Source: Candidatus Thorarchaeota archaeon (lineage in GTDB: Archaea > Asgardarchaeota > Thorarchaeia > Thorarchaeales > Thorarchaeaceae). Taken from it: a stretch of DNA of 64,000 nt. The notes under the pieces were generated by a model, which saw nothing but the letters and a program-made list of their open reading frames with translations, was not told where the DNA came from and ran no database searches. This document shows, in pieces, positions 45,415 to 54,499 of the stretch. The stretch covers positions 3,143-67,142 of the forward strand of contig SDOA01000004.1 of NCBI GenBank assembly GCA_004524595.1, given 5' to 3'. The position numbers and the translations under genes are program-made. How positions within the stretch are numbered: position 1 is the stretch's first letter; each line of letters starts with the position of its first letter.

Positions 45415-46686
45415 CTACTCCTCACCCCCTATACTACGAAGAATGAGTTCCGTCAAATCAAGATACTCCAATGATGAATTTTGAGATTCAATACTGTCCA
45501 GGAAATTTGTTCCACAGAATGGACAAGCAGATACTAATATAGAAGCCCCTGTTGACTCTGCTTCTTCAACTCGTTCATTCGCCGTTGCTAAAGCAAAATC
45601 AGGATATGCAGATTTGCAGCCCCCACCTGCACCGCAGCAATAAGAATACTCTCGAATTCGCTGCATTTCAACTAATTCAACTCCAGGTATCTGTTTCAAG
45701 ACACTGCGAGGAGCATCATAGACTCCGTTTGCACCACGACGTTCAGGTTTGGGAGGGTCATAGATATACACCAGAGTAAGAACTTCAATCTTCTCACCAT
45801 CCCACTTCTCATAGGGTTCTGCCATTCTTCCAAGATGGCAGGGATCATGATAGGTCACTTTCAATGGTACTTTCTTTTTCAGCTCAAGTCTTCCATCTTT
45901 TAGAAGGGTTTCAATTAATTGAGAAGTGTGAATCACCTCAATATCATGTTCAACAAATCGTGGATACTCCACCTTTAACATATTATAACAACCTGCGCAA
46001 CTCGTGATGATACGCTTGATTCCAGCCTGCCCAAACTGCTCAATGGTATCCTTCATTATCTGGATAGCACGTTTTTCATCTCCAACTCTATAGACAGGTG
46101 AGCCACAACATTGTTCGTCCGAACCCAACAAACGGAATCCTTCATTAGCAGCATTCAAGACTTTGGCAGTAGCAATCGCAATCTCTTCGCGCCGATATGC
46201 TGCAGTGCATCCAACAAAATACAGAGTATCGGAGGATTCGTCAATCTCTATATTATCAGGCAACCACGATGGTCTCTTTTCAGGCTCTTCACCATATGGA
46301 TTCTTATTCCTTTCAACGAATTCAATATACTTTTTGTGATTGGGCATTGGACCTTCTCCAGTCTCTACGGCAGCTACACGGAGTGCATGAATCGCTTCAT
46401 TCGGTTCGAGATCATAAACCCACTTGCAAGAAACCTCACAAGCTCCACAGTTCGTACACCGATATAGAACATCTAACATCTCAGGAGTGAATTCCACCCG
46501 ACCTTTGTGATACGCATTTGCCATAATCATGCGCCCACCACCAGAATATGCATGGAAATTATAATAATCAACAGATGGACACGCACTAGAAAATCGTTTA
46601 CTCTGAATGACAAGTTGTGGAATGAATTTACAGCTTGAACATCTCACACAACTGTCCATCATGTCTTCGAATTCATCCAGTGTCAT
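45415..46686 (-). CDS. Fe-S protein with two CCG (heterodisulfide-reductase-like) domains
   Basis: 423 residues. Two 4Fe-4S motifs are at the N-terminus: Cys13-16-19-36, and CTNCGACEVSC with Cys77-80-83-87. Two CCG domains follow, one with DEQCCGSPVYR and the next with HDPCHLGRM, YSYCCGAGGGCKS and SACPFCGTNF. This layout is that of HdrD/GlcF/LutA-type electron carriers, which pair with FAD oxidases. It sits between two FAD oxidase genes and probably accepts electrons from one or both. Its ATG overlaps the stop of the upstream FAD oxidase by one base. Cytoplasmic. Confidence 0.9.
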   Translation of the reverse strand: MTLDEFEDMMDSCVRCSSCKFIPQLVIQSKRFSSACPSVDYYNFHAYSGGGRMIMANAYHKGRVEFTPEMLDVLYRCTNCGACEVSCKWVYDLEPNEAIHALRVAAVETGEGPMPNHKKYIEFVERNKNPYGEEPEKRPSWLPDNIEIDESSDTLYFVGCTAAYRREEIAIATAKVLNAANEGFRLLGSDEQCCGSPVYRVGDEKRAIQIMKDTIEQFGQAGIKRIITSCAGCYNMLKVEYPRFVEHDIEVIHTSQLIETLLKDGRLELKKKVPLKVTYHDPCHLGRMAEPYEKWDGEKIEVLTLVYIYDPPKPERRGANGVYDAPRSVLKQIPGVELVEMQRIREYSYCCGAGGGCKSAYPDFALATANERVEEAESTGASILVSACPFCGTNFLDSIESQNSSLEYLDLTELILRSIGGEE

Positions 46687-48128
46687 TATGGCACCTCCTT
46701 GAAGCAGAGAACTCTAGGATTGAGGATATTATTAGGATCAAAGATAGATTTCACACGATGCATTGCATCCACGGTGGTTGGAGCAGCCTGTTTAAAGACC
46801 AAGTCATTAACTAAACCATAAGGTCGACTGAAATAAGCCCCCATATCCAATAATGCTGTTTGTCCTTTGCCTATTAGAGATAGTACTCCTTCAGTAGCAT
46901 CCACATCTGCAAGGCTGTAGTAGAGGTCAAATCCGCAATGAGTATTGGTTCCTTGTACCGTTGGCTGAATATAGGCACCTATTTGATCGTGTGAAAAGTC
47001 AACCTCGTCTGCAACTTTGAGGAAGGCTTCATAAAATTCCTGACACCTATCCAATGTTGTAGTGAAAAAGATCTCGCGACACTCACCTTTGACTACGAGC
47101 TTCCAATAGACATCATGACTCAGATTGTTTAACTTAGATTCAATATCATGACCAGTAATCTGACCAATCTTATCACAAAGCCGGACATCTGTATCTTCTG
47201 CAATATCCATGATGTCTCCAATTCTATATGCTAATTCCTCATCAGCAATCATTCCATGCCCGGATACACCAAGAATGAGAATCCAGTTGGGCAAGTTCTT
47301 ATCTGCCCCTAGTGCTGCTGTAAAATTGATTCTATTCAAAATAAAATGTTCATCTGCTAACCTTCGTCGAAGAATTTCATAGTTGAAATCAAGCAATTGA
47401 TTCAGATTATCAGCACCTGCAAGATAAATCGAATGAATGTCAGGTAACATTTCACACTTCATAGAAATCCAAGTCACAATTCCAATAGTCCCCTGAGACC
47501 CTTGAACAAGTCGAAAGGGATCGAATTGTGAAGGACCTTGAGGATTTTTTTGTGCCTGCCCAGACGCCCACTGTTCTTCGAGGGAACCGGGACCTGCAGC
47601 TGCACCAGTTCGTAGAATATCACCTGTACCAAACACAGTTTCAGTGCAAAGAAGAGGGTCAGAGGAGTCCCAGTGAAATCTAGGCATAGTTATTGGTTCT
47701 CTATCGAGACATGAAGACAATACAGACTTTGATATCGAGGGTAGAAAAGGCATAGCAGGTCTCAGTCCATTCTTCTTCAATTCATCAATGAGCTTGCCGT
47801 AGGTCACACCTGGTTGAATCATTACCACTTTGTTCTGAGAATCTATACGTAGTATTTTATTCATTCGACTTAAATCGACAACAATGGAATCAGACACTCT
47901 CGGAAGTGAAGCATCTCTCAAGTCAGGTCCTGAAGAACTACGTGGAACAATTGGGACTCCATATTTGTTTGCCCACTGAACTATCAGTGCCACATCTCTA
48001 GTATCTATAGGCCACACGATAAGTGATGGCACTTTATATCCAGAATAAGAAAACAATGTGTCCATGTCATCACTAACATTGTCGTTTCCAACAATGTCAA
48101 TCATTGCAGATTTCATGTCTTTACCCAT
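46686..48128 (-). CDS. FAD-linked oxidase (GlcD-like), first copy in operon
   Basis: 480 residues. The PCMH FAD-binding domain is visible as LIVWPIDTRDVALIVQWANKYGVPIVPR, then VVDLSRMNKILRIDSQNKVVMIQPGVTYGKLIDEL, and the C-terminal FAD-linked oxidase domain with the LVQGSQGTIGIVTWISMKCEMLP core. It is distinct in sequence from the second oxidase and lacks a recognisable substrate signature. It lies 22 bases downstream of the ferredoxin-like gene and overlaps the Fe-S gene by one base. Confidence 0.87.
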   Translation of the reverse strand: MGKDMKSAMIDIVGNDNVSDDMDTLFSYSGYKVPSLIVWPIDTRDVALIVQWANKYGVPIVPRSSSGPDLRDASLPRVSDSIVVDLSRMNKILRIDSQNKVVMIQPGVTYGKLIDELKKNGLRPAMPFLPSISKSVLSSCLDREPITMPRFHWDSSDPLLCTETVFGTGDILRTGAAAGPGSLEEQWASGQAQKNPQGPSQFDPFRLVQGSQGTIGIVTWISMKCEMLPDIHSIYLAGADNLNQLLDFNYEILRRRLADEHFILNRINFTAALGADKNLPNWILILGVSGHGMIADEELAYRIGDIMDIAEDTDVRLCDKIGQITGHDIESKLNNLSHDVYWKLVVKGECREIFFTTTLDRCQEFYEAFLKVADEVDFSHDQIGAYIQPTVQGTNTHCGFDLYYSLADVDATEGVLSLIGKGQTALLDMGAYFSRPYGLVNDLVFKQAAPTTVDAMHRVKSIFDPNNILNPRVLCFKEVP

Positions 48129-48150
48129 ATCAAATTACGCTCCTATTCTC

Positions 48151-48420
48151 CTATCCCTGTTGATAGACAATTCCAGTACCGCCAGCAGGATATCTAAAAT
48201 TAATAGCGCCAGATTCGCATACTTGATAGCATGCTCCACATTCAAGACACTGTGAGGTATAGTCATCTACTAAGTACACTTGATCCTCACTCTTTTTCCA
48301 CAGATTCATCACACATATTATCAGACAACGTCCACACAATGTGCATTTCTCACTATCCAGAGTGATAAAATTCCCAGTACCAGCGATTCGTGTTATGAGC
48401 GGTTTATGATCTATCTTCAA
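48151..48420 (-). CDS. FixX-like ferredoxin
   Basis: 89 residues with two full 4Fe-4S motifs: CTLCGRCLIIC and CLECGACYQVC, both C-x2-C-x2-C-x3-C without the usual following proline. The end is NFRYPAGGTGIVYQ, as in FixX, the ferredoxin partner of FixC-type flavoproteins. It overlaps the FixC-like gene by four bases, so the pair is coupled. Cytoplasmic electron carrier. Confidence 0.88.
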   Translation of the reverse strand: MKIDHKPLITRIAGTGNFITLDSEKCTLCGRCLIICVMNLWKKSEDQVYLVDDYTSQCLECGACYQVCESGAINFRYPAGGTGIVYQQG

Positions 48421-49829
48421 ATCTCGTTATCCTCCTCATTATTATCAATGAATGCAAGTGCAATAGCTTCTTCGAGTTCAGGCATTGCTGCTATTAGTTT
48501 CTCAGGATCTGTTAGAAGATTCATCTTCTCTTCACCCAGAATTGCAGTCAATAGGGGTATGACCTCTCTCATGATGAAGGGAATAGCATTCGGGAGATAC
48601 TGTTTGATCCGCTTGGCAATTTGACGCACTCTTACTGCATGAGGTTCAGACCAGTCAATAATTCCCCCAAGAATTTCCATCAAAAGAGGAACAAACCATG
48701 ACATTGTCTTTAAGGGACTGAACGGAAGCTCTTTCCAGATGCTGGCTAATTCAGGACCAGTTTTGAACTCTTCACCAACTGACGTAGCCATCCATTTCTC
48801 ATCATAGAGATCTAGAAACTGCTTAGATGAATCACCAGCAGCTATTGATTCAGCTGCAGTTTCAATCGCAGCTCTAGCAGTGACCATTGCGGGATAAATG
48901 CCCTCAGCCTCAAGAGGACATGGAAAACCTCCAGCATCACCAATGAGTATAACATTATCAGTATGCGTATCATGTGGACAACCCTGCCATGGAAGCAGAT
49001 GGACCTGAAATTCTCGTGGCTTCGCATCGAGAATTCGTATAAGTCGTTGGAAGTACTTCAAATTTACAACTTTGTTAAGATAGTGTATTGGATTCTTGTC
49101 CCACCAAGTCATCCAGTTACCAAGACCTATGTGAAATCCATCATTAAAGAATACTTGATAAGCTGCAGGAAATGTTGCAGACCACCAGACTGCAAGAGCT
49201 TCATCACCCATGATATCATCAATCTTCGTTGGCGAACATTCAAAGTCGTACTGAGGAACTAATGTGATTTGTTCCTGCTGCCACCTCTGTCGTAGACCAC
49301 TCTCTCTTGCAACCATTGAGATTGCTCCATCAGCTCCAATGACTATTCCTTTGTATTTCTCACCCTTCTCATCAATTACGCCGATGACTCTATCATTTTC
49401 TTTCAGGAGACCTGTTACAAGTGTTGATGTCTTCAGTTCCGCTCCAGCATTCGTAGCAAATTTTGCTAGCCATGGATCAAACTCACTTCTGTAGCAGTTC
49501 ATAGTAATCCAACTTCTTGCAGGTTCATATGTTACTGAATCAGTTGGTCGTGTCATGATATAACCAGATACTTCACCATCATTATTTACGAAGTAATTCC
49601 TCGCAGCAGCACCAGCACGCATTGAGGGACATACCTCAGGAATCAATTCCTGCATAAACTTGAAATCACGCCACATTCGAGGGCCCAGGCCACAGCCAGA
49701 GGAGTTTTTTTCTCCGGGTTTTCGGCCTCTTTCAAAGAATATCGTCTTCAGACCTTTCTCAGCAGCTTCCTTGGCTGCAACAGAACCACCAGGACCTGCT
49801 CCAACAATGACCACATCATATTCTTTCAT
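48417..49829 (-). CDS. FixC/geranylgeranyl-reductase-like flavoprotein
   Basis: 470 residues. The FAD-binding Rossmann motif is VIVGAGPGGSVAA (GAGPGG 10-15), followed by IFFERGRKPGEKNSSGCG and, later, GDAGGFPCPLEAEGIYPAM, the C-terminal FAD motif. The family spans FixC, ETF-quinone oxidoreductase and archaeal geranylgeranyl reductase. The FixX-like neighbour argues for FixC. No ETF alpha/beta (FixB/FixA) genes are in the operon, so the electron source is not the classical one or is encoded elsewhere. A C-terminal helical stretch (residues ~385-460) is longer than usual. It follows the PadR gene by nine bases. Confidence 0.88.
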   Translation of the reverse strand: MKEYDVVIVGAGPGGSVAAKEAAEKGLKTIFFERGRKPGEKNSSGCGLGPRMWRDFKFMQELIPEVCPSMRAGAAARNYFVNNDGEVSGYIMTRPTDSVTYEPARSWITMNCYRSEFDPWLAKFATNAGAELKTSTLVTGLLKENDRVIGVIDEKGEKYKGIVIGADGAISMVARESGLRQRWQQEQITLVPQYDFECSPTKIDDIMGDEALAVWWSATFPAAYQVFFNDGFHIGLGNWMTWWDKNPIHYLNKVVNLKYFQRLIRILDAKPREFQVHLLPWQGCPHDTHTDNVILIGDAGGFPCPLEAEGIYPAMVTARAAIETAAESIAAGDSSKQFLDLYDEKWMATSVGEEFKTGPELASIWKELPFSPLKTMSWFVPLLMEILGGIIDWSEPHAVRVRQIAKRIKQYLPNAIPFIMREVIPLLTAILGEEKMNLLTDPEKLIAAMPELEEAIALAFIDNNEEDNEI

Positions 49830-49838
49830 TTGTCCACC

Positions 49839-50384
49839 TCATGAATCTAATTCTTTCAAATAGCGTGTGACCAGTTTTATCTTCTTTTTCAGAATCTGCT
49901 GACGTTGCTGTAGAAATGCTTGTTTCAATGGCTGACTGGCGAGTCTGCTGATTGCATTTAGAATCGTTTCCTCAGGAATAATTTCATCAATGCCAGAATT
50001 GTGAATCTTACTGAATACTTCTTGTGTGAAGTCAGCCGGCATACTAGCAACTGTGGATTCAATAAAGCGTGTGTTAAACATTAGATACTCAGCGACATAG
50101 TCACTAATTTCATCCAAGATGGCTATTCCTTTATCGGTAAGATGGTAATGAGTTGTTCCATCAGTCACTATTGATCTAATGATGTGCTTTTTCTCAAGAG
50201 CTTTAAGTGATGGATAGATTGTTCCAGTCTTTGGATCCCAAGATCCCTTGAATCCTTCACGGAGGTCTCTAAGAATCTCATAACCATACTTAGAAGACTC
50301 TAGGAGCTGAATCATTATCAGAAGTTGGATTGGAGTGAGCTTTGACGGTGTTGGAAGGAACAATTTAATCTGTATACTCATCAT
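49839..50384 (-). CDS. PadR family transcriptional regulator heading the redox operon
   Basis: 181 residues from ATG 50384 (the frame is open to 50474, but that part lacks family features). The winged helix is KLTPIQLLIMIQLLESSKYGYEIL with WDPKTGTIYPSLKALEKKHII and HYHLTDKGIAILDE. The C-terminal half is a helical dimerisation region. It is a typical PadR repressor. Its stop is nine bases before the FixC-like ATG, whose Shine-Dalgarno (GAGGTGG) overlaps this end, so it is the first gene of the operon. Two adjacent palindromes lie just upstream (50396-50425), suggesting self-control. Inducer unknown. Confidence 0.9.
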   Translation of the reverse strand: MMSIQIKLFLPTPSKLTPIQLLIMIQLLESSKYGYEILRDLREGFKGSWDPKTGTIYPSLKALEKKHIIRSIVTDGTTHYHLTDKGIAILDEISDYVAEYLMFNTRFIESTVASMPADFTQEVFSKIHNSGIDEIIPEETILNAISRLASQPLKQAFLQQRQQILKKKIKLVTRYLKELDS

Positions 50385-50395
50385 TATTCCAACTA

Positions 50396-50425
50396 CGTAG
50401 ATTTCTACGCAGTTGAATTCTACTG
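50396..50425. promoter_or_regulatory. Two adjacent palindromes, candidate PadR operators
   Basis: CGTAGATTTCTACG (50396-50409) is a perfect inverted repeat. It is immediately followed by CAGTTGAATTCTACTG (50410-50425), an inverted repeat with one mismatched pair around a central GAATTC. They sit 12-41 bases upstream of the PadR ATG, with a T/A-rich element just beyond (about 50428-50437), where a repressor could occlude RNA polymerase. The placement is seen; the binding claim is inference. Confidence 0.55.
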
Positions 50426-50514
50426 ACATAAATACTTCACGACTTTCATACCAAGAGGTTCGACAAAATGCCAACTAATTATGGAAAATTGGGAATTCTA
50501 ATAGATTCAGAACA

Positions 50515-50946
50515 TCACTTTGCCAATCTACGTGCAATGATTGTTAGAATAATAGCAATAGCCCATGCTGAATGCCAAGCAAGCCAAGCCAGAACAAGAA
50601 GCCCAGCCCAACCATAGACTATTTGCACCCAGAGAATGATGAGTATCAAGCTGATTAGACCAAAACCAGCAGCAATACCAATGATGAATTTACCAAGGCG
50701 AACATGCTTGGACGTTAATAGATAACCTCCAATGATAATAGCAAATCCGCCAGACCATGCAATAATCCATAGAATCAAGAGTATAATATCGATGATAATA
50801 TAGATAGGTGCAAGAGCAGCAATGCTATGAATAAAGAAATAGATGGTAATGATTGAATCTGCACCATTTGTATAGTTAAACAATATAAAAAGCAGACCTG
50901 CAATGAGACATAATAGAAATGGCGTCTGGTTACGCATCGACTTCAC
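50515..50946 (-). CDS. Small membrane protein, unknown
   Basis: 143 residues, four hydrophobic segments (around 8-25, 30-50, 55-80 and 85-132, the last two closely spaced), with few charged residues. The start MKSMRNQTP is basic, as for an inside N-terminus. No family or partner recognised. It lies upstream of the PadR-headed operon on the same strand, with about 130 bases between. Confidence 0.7.
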   Translation of the reverse strand: MKSMRNQTPFLLCLIAGLLFILFNYTNGADSIITIYFFIHSIAALAPIYIIIDIILLILWIIAWSGGFAIIIGGYLLTSKHVRLGKFIIGIAAGFGLISLILIILWVQIVYGWAGLLVLAWLAWHSAWAIAIILTIIARRLAK

Positions 50947-51035
50947 TCATTCACCACAAACATTAGAGGTTTATTGCTTTTTCGCGAAGATCTGTTTGAC
51001 ATGATTGAACTAGATGTGAGTCTGGAGATTCTTAT

Positions 51036-52301
51036 TCAACGCGTGATCAAATCTTTTTTACCTAGTTGGTCTTTATTATGTTTTAGAAGTTTGTTAGGTC
51101 TTTTGACTAGATAGATAAACAGGACATACACTAAGAGAAGCCATATCGGGCCAATTGGGTCAAAACCAAGAACAAGATAGTGAAGTAACACACCAATCCA
51201 AAAGAAGGCTAGAAGATTATTGGAACCAGCCCATAGGATATCAGTGACCTTATGTTCAGTCTGAGATGAGTCATAAGAATTGTAAAATAATAACATCGAA
51301 GGACCAAGAACAGTATACCATATTGCTAGAAACAGGAACCAGGAGTCAGGATAAATAAGTAGGACAAGGAACAACATCTCAGCAAAGTGTAAAATATATT
51401 TTTTCGACTCTTGAGGAGTATTAACGAATCGAGAATAACTAATGAAGAAGATGAATAGACTCATTGCAAGCATAATCGTATATTTCGGTATTGGATTTTG
51501 AAGTAGAGGAAAGAGTGATGTTAGTAATCGAGTTATACTCGTGCTATGGTGATTATCTAGGTTCTCAAAAAAATTCACTCGGATGAAACCACTTAGGGAT
51601 TCAGGATATATCCAGAAGAAAATCGCATTTGGAATCATCATTAACATGAACCCTAAAAACACACCAAGGAGAGGTCTCCAAGGAATACCGAATTTATATC
51701 TTGAAATCCGAAAAACAGGAACTGCAAACACAAAGAGAATGACTGCAAAAGGTTTCAGATTGGATGCCATTCCAAGAGCGATACCAACGAAGAAGTATTG
51801 TCTTACAGAATGGAGATCAGCTTTCTGTAGAAGAAGTATTGCATAAAGTATGAGAAAGATTAGGAATTGCGAGAACTGCCCTAGTATCAGATTGACAATA
51901 TGTTGTGGAGCAATAAAGATGAACAATAGAGTTTTTTCAAAATTCTTTGTGTTAGAAATCAGACCATATGCAAGGCATAAGCGATAGCTCAACCAAAGGA
52001 CACCCCAATTCAGTAGCATCATGATTGAACAATTTATTAGATAGAGTACTTCCAGAGGTATTGGTTGAAGGATTGCATATACATAGCTGAAAAGAGGAAA
52101 ATACCTGAAAGGTAAGCCATTAGGACTTACCGAGTACAGGTCACCCGGTGAAACTAAGAGCACTCTACCAGCTTCATAAAATACCTGGATATCCATTGAG
52201 TAAACTGTTGTAGAGATGCTACCAGTGGAATAGAGTATTAGATAAACAAAAACAATAGCGATGTAGTATATCAGATTGAAGAAAAGACCAATGTGTAACA
52301 A
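51036..52301 (-). CDS. Polytopic glycosyltransferase candidate (GT87/DUF2029-like)
   Basis: About 421 residues with roughly ten transmembrane segments. After the first helix there is an outward loop with DIQVFYEAGRVLLVSPGDLYS and RYFPLFSYVYAILQP, the pattern of GT-C fold mannosyl- or arabinosyltransferases, which use lipid-linked sugars. LGQFSQFLIFLILYAILL and NLKPFAVILFVFAVPVF are likewise family-like. The frame is open to 52481, but that would overlap the upstream gene by 115 bases; TTG at 52301 starts right at the first helix and has AGAAGG near it, so it is preferred. Function is a prediction. Confidence 0.65.
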   Translation of the reverse strand: MLHIGLFFNLIYYIAIVFVYLILYSTGSISTTVYSMDIQVFYEAGRVLLVSPGDLYSVSPNGLPFRYFPLFSYVYAILQPIPLEVLYLINCSIMMLLNWGVLWLSYRLCLAYGLISNTKNFEKTLLFIFIAPQHIVNLILGQFSQFLIFLILYAILLLQKADLHSVRQYFFVGIALGMASNLKPFAVILFVFAVPVFRISRYKFGIPWRPLLGVFLGFMLMMIPNAIFFWIYPESLSGFIRVNFFENLDNHHSTSITRLLTSLFPLLQNPIPKYTIMLAMSLFIFFISYSRFVNTPQESKKYILHFAEMLFLVLLIYPDSWFLFLAIWYTVLGPSMLLFYNSYDSSQTEHKVTDILWAGSNNLLAFFWIGVLLHYLVLGFDPIGPIWLLLVYVLFIYLVKRPNKLLKHNKDQLGKKDLITR

Positions 52302-52366
52302 GCGAGACCTTCTGAAGTAAGCCGGGAATGATTCATGCGGTCCATCTAGATTGATAGGTTGATTAC

Positions 52367-52939
52367 TTACCAGAGTGGAACCCCCCAAAGAATGAACTCT
52401 GCAATAGCTAGAGATAAAGATGAGAGACCTACCAGCATGATAATTGTCAAGGCTTGTGGCCAGCTGTATCGTTCTCTCCACCTTACATCAAATAAGAAAA
52501 ATGGAATATAGAGGAGAATTGCAGCTAGTCCGATAAAGAGTAGATTAGAGGGGCGAATATAGGATTGAGCTCCCACAATTATCATTAAGAGGCCGAGAAG
52601 GAATACAGGAGGATGAAGGGTCAGTCGTTCAAGTAACATCCAACGTTTATTCTTCGTCCAATATGTACGAATCCGAAAATTACGATAGAAATTAATATCC
52701 CATCCTACTGTTACTACTAGAATTGGAAAACTAATGATGACAATAATATTCAGTATATTAATTGTTAGACCAAAACTAAGAGCCAATCCTGCATAATAAT
52801 TCATGAAACGACTAAGGTAATGCCGTCGGAATTGAAGCTCATCTACAAGTCTGAATTCAACTAACCAGATTCTAAATAGTAGAAAGACAATTCCCAATGG
52901 TATAATCATATCAGTAAACTGCAATGTAATACCTATCAC
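52367..52939 (-). CDS. Membrane protein, unknown
   Basis: 190 residues with about five hydrophobic segments, a basic loop near residues 85-105 (FRNFRIRTYWTKNKRWM) and an N-terminal stretch that may begin at GTG or at a later ATG (52912). No known family. It lies directly upstream of the glycosyltransferase candidate and is probably in its operon. Confidence 0.6.
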   Translation of the reverse strand: MIGITLQFTDMIIPLGIVFLLFRIWLVEFRLVDELQFRRHYLSRFMNYYAGLALSFGLTINILNIIVIISFPILVVTVGWDINFYRNFRIRTYWTKNKRWMLLERLTLHPPVFLLGLLMIIVGAQSYIRPSNLLFIGLAAILLYIPFFLFDVRWRERYSWPQALTIIMLVGLSSLSLAIAEFILWGVPLW

Positions 52940-53181
52940 TTCTTCTTGATATTTGACCTATATATCTACTGAGATTCGATGAATCCATGTATGGGTGAAA
53001 AGAGAGAGCTGTGCTATTATCAATATTCAAAGATCTCAAGATATTAGCAACGGGAAATATTACTATATCTACACATTGGATTGTTATGTTACTAATCAAT
53101 GAAACTAAAATAGTCAGTGAGAAATAAAACAAAGCGATTCCTCTAAATAGGAGCTTGTTAACAAGATTACAATTGAGGCAT

Positions 53182-54459
53182 ATGGGTCTAGTTGCAGGCA
53201 TCCTAATTCTAGGTATCTTCATCATCACGCTGCTCTTGATAATGAGTGAACGAGTTAATGATACAGCTGTGTCCTTGATGGCCTTTGGCATTGCAGCATC
53301 AGTTGTCTTCTTTCTGGAGGGTATACCTTTCACAATATTTGTAATTGATATGGGATGGGATATCATTCTCTTTGTTGCTGCGATGATGATCATAGTATCA
53401 GTTGTTGCATCCTCAGGGCTCTTTCAGTATCTAGGAATAATTCTTGCTCTAAGAACCTGCGGTAATCCAAAACGAATCTTCAACTATTTCATGATTTTAG
53501 TTTTTATAATATCTCTACTTTTCGACCCCTTGCCAACAATGTTGATTGTCAGTGCTTTTACTGTTGAGGTCTGTAATGCAATAGATGTAGATTTTCGACC
53601 ATACCTTATATCAGAGGCTGTTGTAGCTGGTCTTGGTTCCATTTCAACACCGATAGGATCGATTACGAACTTAGTCATCATTTACCTTGCAGATGTTAAC
53701 ACAGGGCTGATGTTTATAGTTCTCCTCCCACTTTCAGTAATCCTGTTTATAACTACAGTAAGGTATATGGCGAAAAAATATACCAATATTGTTGATGAAT
53801 GTGTAGAAAGAGATATGACAGACCTCTTTACAATAGACCCGAATGTAGCGATTAAATCAAGATTGGATTTATCTATCTCATCAATAGGAATGATAACCCT
53901 CATCTTGGGTCTCATTTTACTCCCACAGCAGACCGCTATGGTTGCTCTTGTTGTTGCTGGTTCACTTTTAGTCACTTCAAGGGATAGAGCAAAAGATCTC
54001 TTGAGACGACTCTCCTGGGATGCTGTCTTCTTTTTGGTAGGTATGATGGGAGTCGTTCAGGGACTAGTTTTAACAAACATAATTGCTGGGCTTGCTGGAG
54101 TTCTTGAGTGGTTGTCGAAAACGAATGTGATTATTGCTGTTGCATTGATGGTCCTGATTCCCGGCGGCTTGATGGCTCCTGTCGATGCAAAAGCTGTTGG
54201 CATCCTAATAGCTCCAGCCGCAAAGGACCTCTCTGCAATAAATCCAATCGTTCCACTTGCTTTGATAACAGGTACAAATGCTGGAGGGTATGTAGTACCA
54301 TTTGGTGATGCCCCAAATATAGTTGCAGTATCTGTGGCTGAAAAGAATCTCAAGCCGATTAGCTGGGCAGAATTCAATAGAATCGTTATCCCTCTTGGTA
54401 TTCTGCATCTGGTAATATCAGTGGTTTACTTAGGAATAATCGCATTCCTATTCATCTAA
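53182..54459 (+). CDS. ArsB/NhaD-type membrane transporter
   Basis: About 425 residues with 11-12 hydrophobic segments. The pattern FDPLPTMLIVSAFTVEV and GSISTPIGSITNLVIIYLADV, repeated in the second half as NAGGYVVPFGDAPNIVAVSVAEK, is the internal pseudo-repeat of the ion-transporter superfamily containing ArsB, NhaD and SLC13. The GDAPN signature favours the NhaD/ArsB branch. A transported ion is not identified. An upstream TTG at 53155 is possible; ATG at 53182 is adopted. A convergent terminator lies downstream. Confidence 0.85.
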   Translation: MGLVAGILILGIFIITLLLIMSERVNDTAVSLMAFGIAASVVFFLEGIPFTIFVIDMGWDIILFVAAMMIIVSVVASSGLFQYLGIILALRTCGNPKRIFNYFMILVFIISLLFDPLPTMLIVSAFTVEVCNAIDVDFRPYLISEAVVAGLGSISTPIGSITNLVIIYLADVNTGLMFIVLLPLSVILFITTVRYMAKKYTNIVDECVERDMTDLFTIDPNVAIKSRLDLSISSIGMITLILGLILLPQQTAMVALVVAGSLLVTSRDRAKDLLRRLSWDAVFFLVGMMGVVQGLVLTNIIAGLAGVLEWLSKTNVIIAVALMVLIPGGLMAPVDAKAVGILIAPAAKDLSAINPIVPLALITGTNAGGYVVPFGDAPNIVAVSVAEKNLKPISWAEFNRIVIPLGILHLVISVVYLGIIAFLFI

Positions 54460-54460
54460 T

Positions 54461-54494
54461 AAAAAAAGAGAGAGGAAGGAATGAACCTTCCTCT
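54461..54494 (-). terminator. Hairpin terminator with T-run
   Basis: AGAGGAAGG (54471-54479) pairs with CCTTCCTCT (54486-54494), a nine-base-pair stem with a six-base loop. On the minus strand it is followed by CTCTTTTTTT, so it terminates the caspase-like gene that ends at 54500. Confidence 0.75.
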
Positions 54495-54499
54495 TGACC

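Noticed and set aside
48417..49829. Geranylgeranyl reductase of lipid synthesis
   Set aside because: The FAD motifs fit that family too, but the overlapping FixX-like ferredoxin gene and the redox operon argue for a FixC-type role; not excluded.
52911..53393. 160-codon minus-strand frame at the transporter start
   Set aside because: Most of it lies opposite the ArsB/NhaD-type gene, and its composition shows no domain. The 215-base gap alone is not coding.
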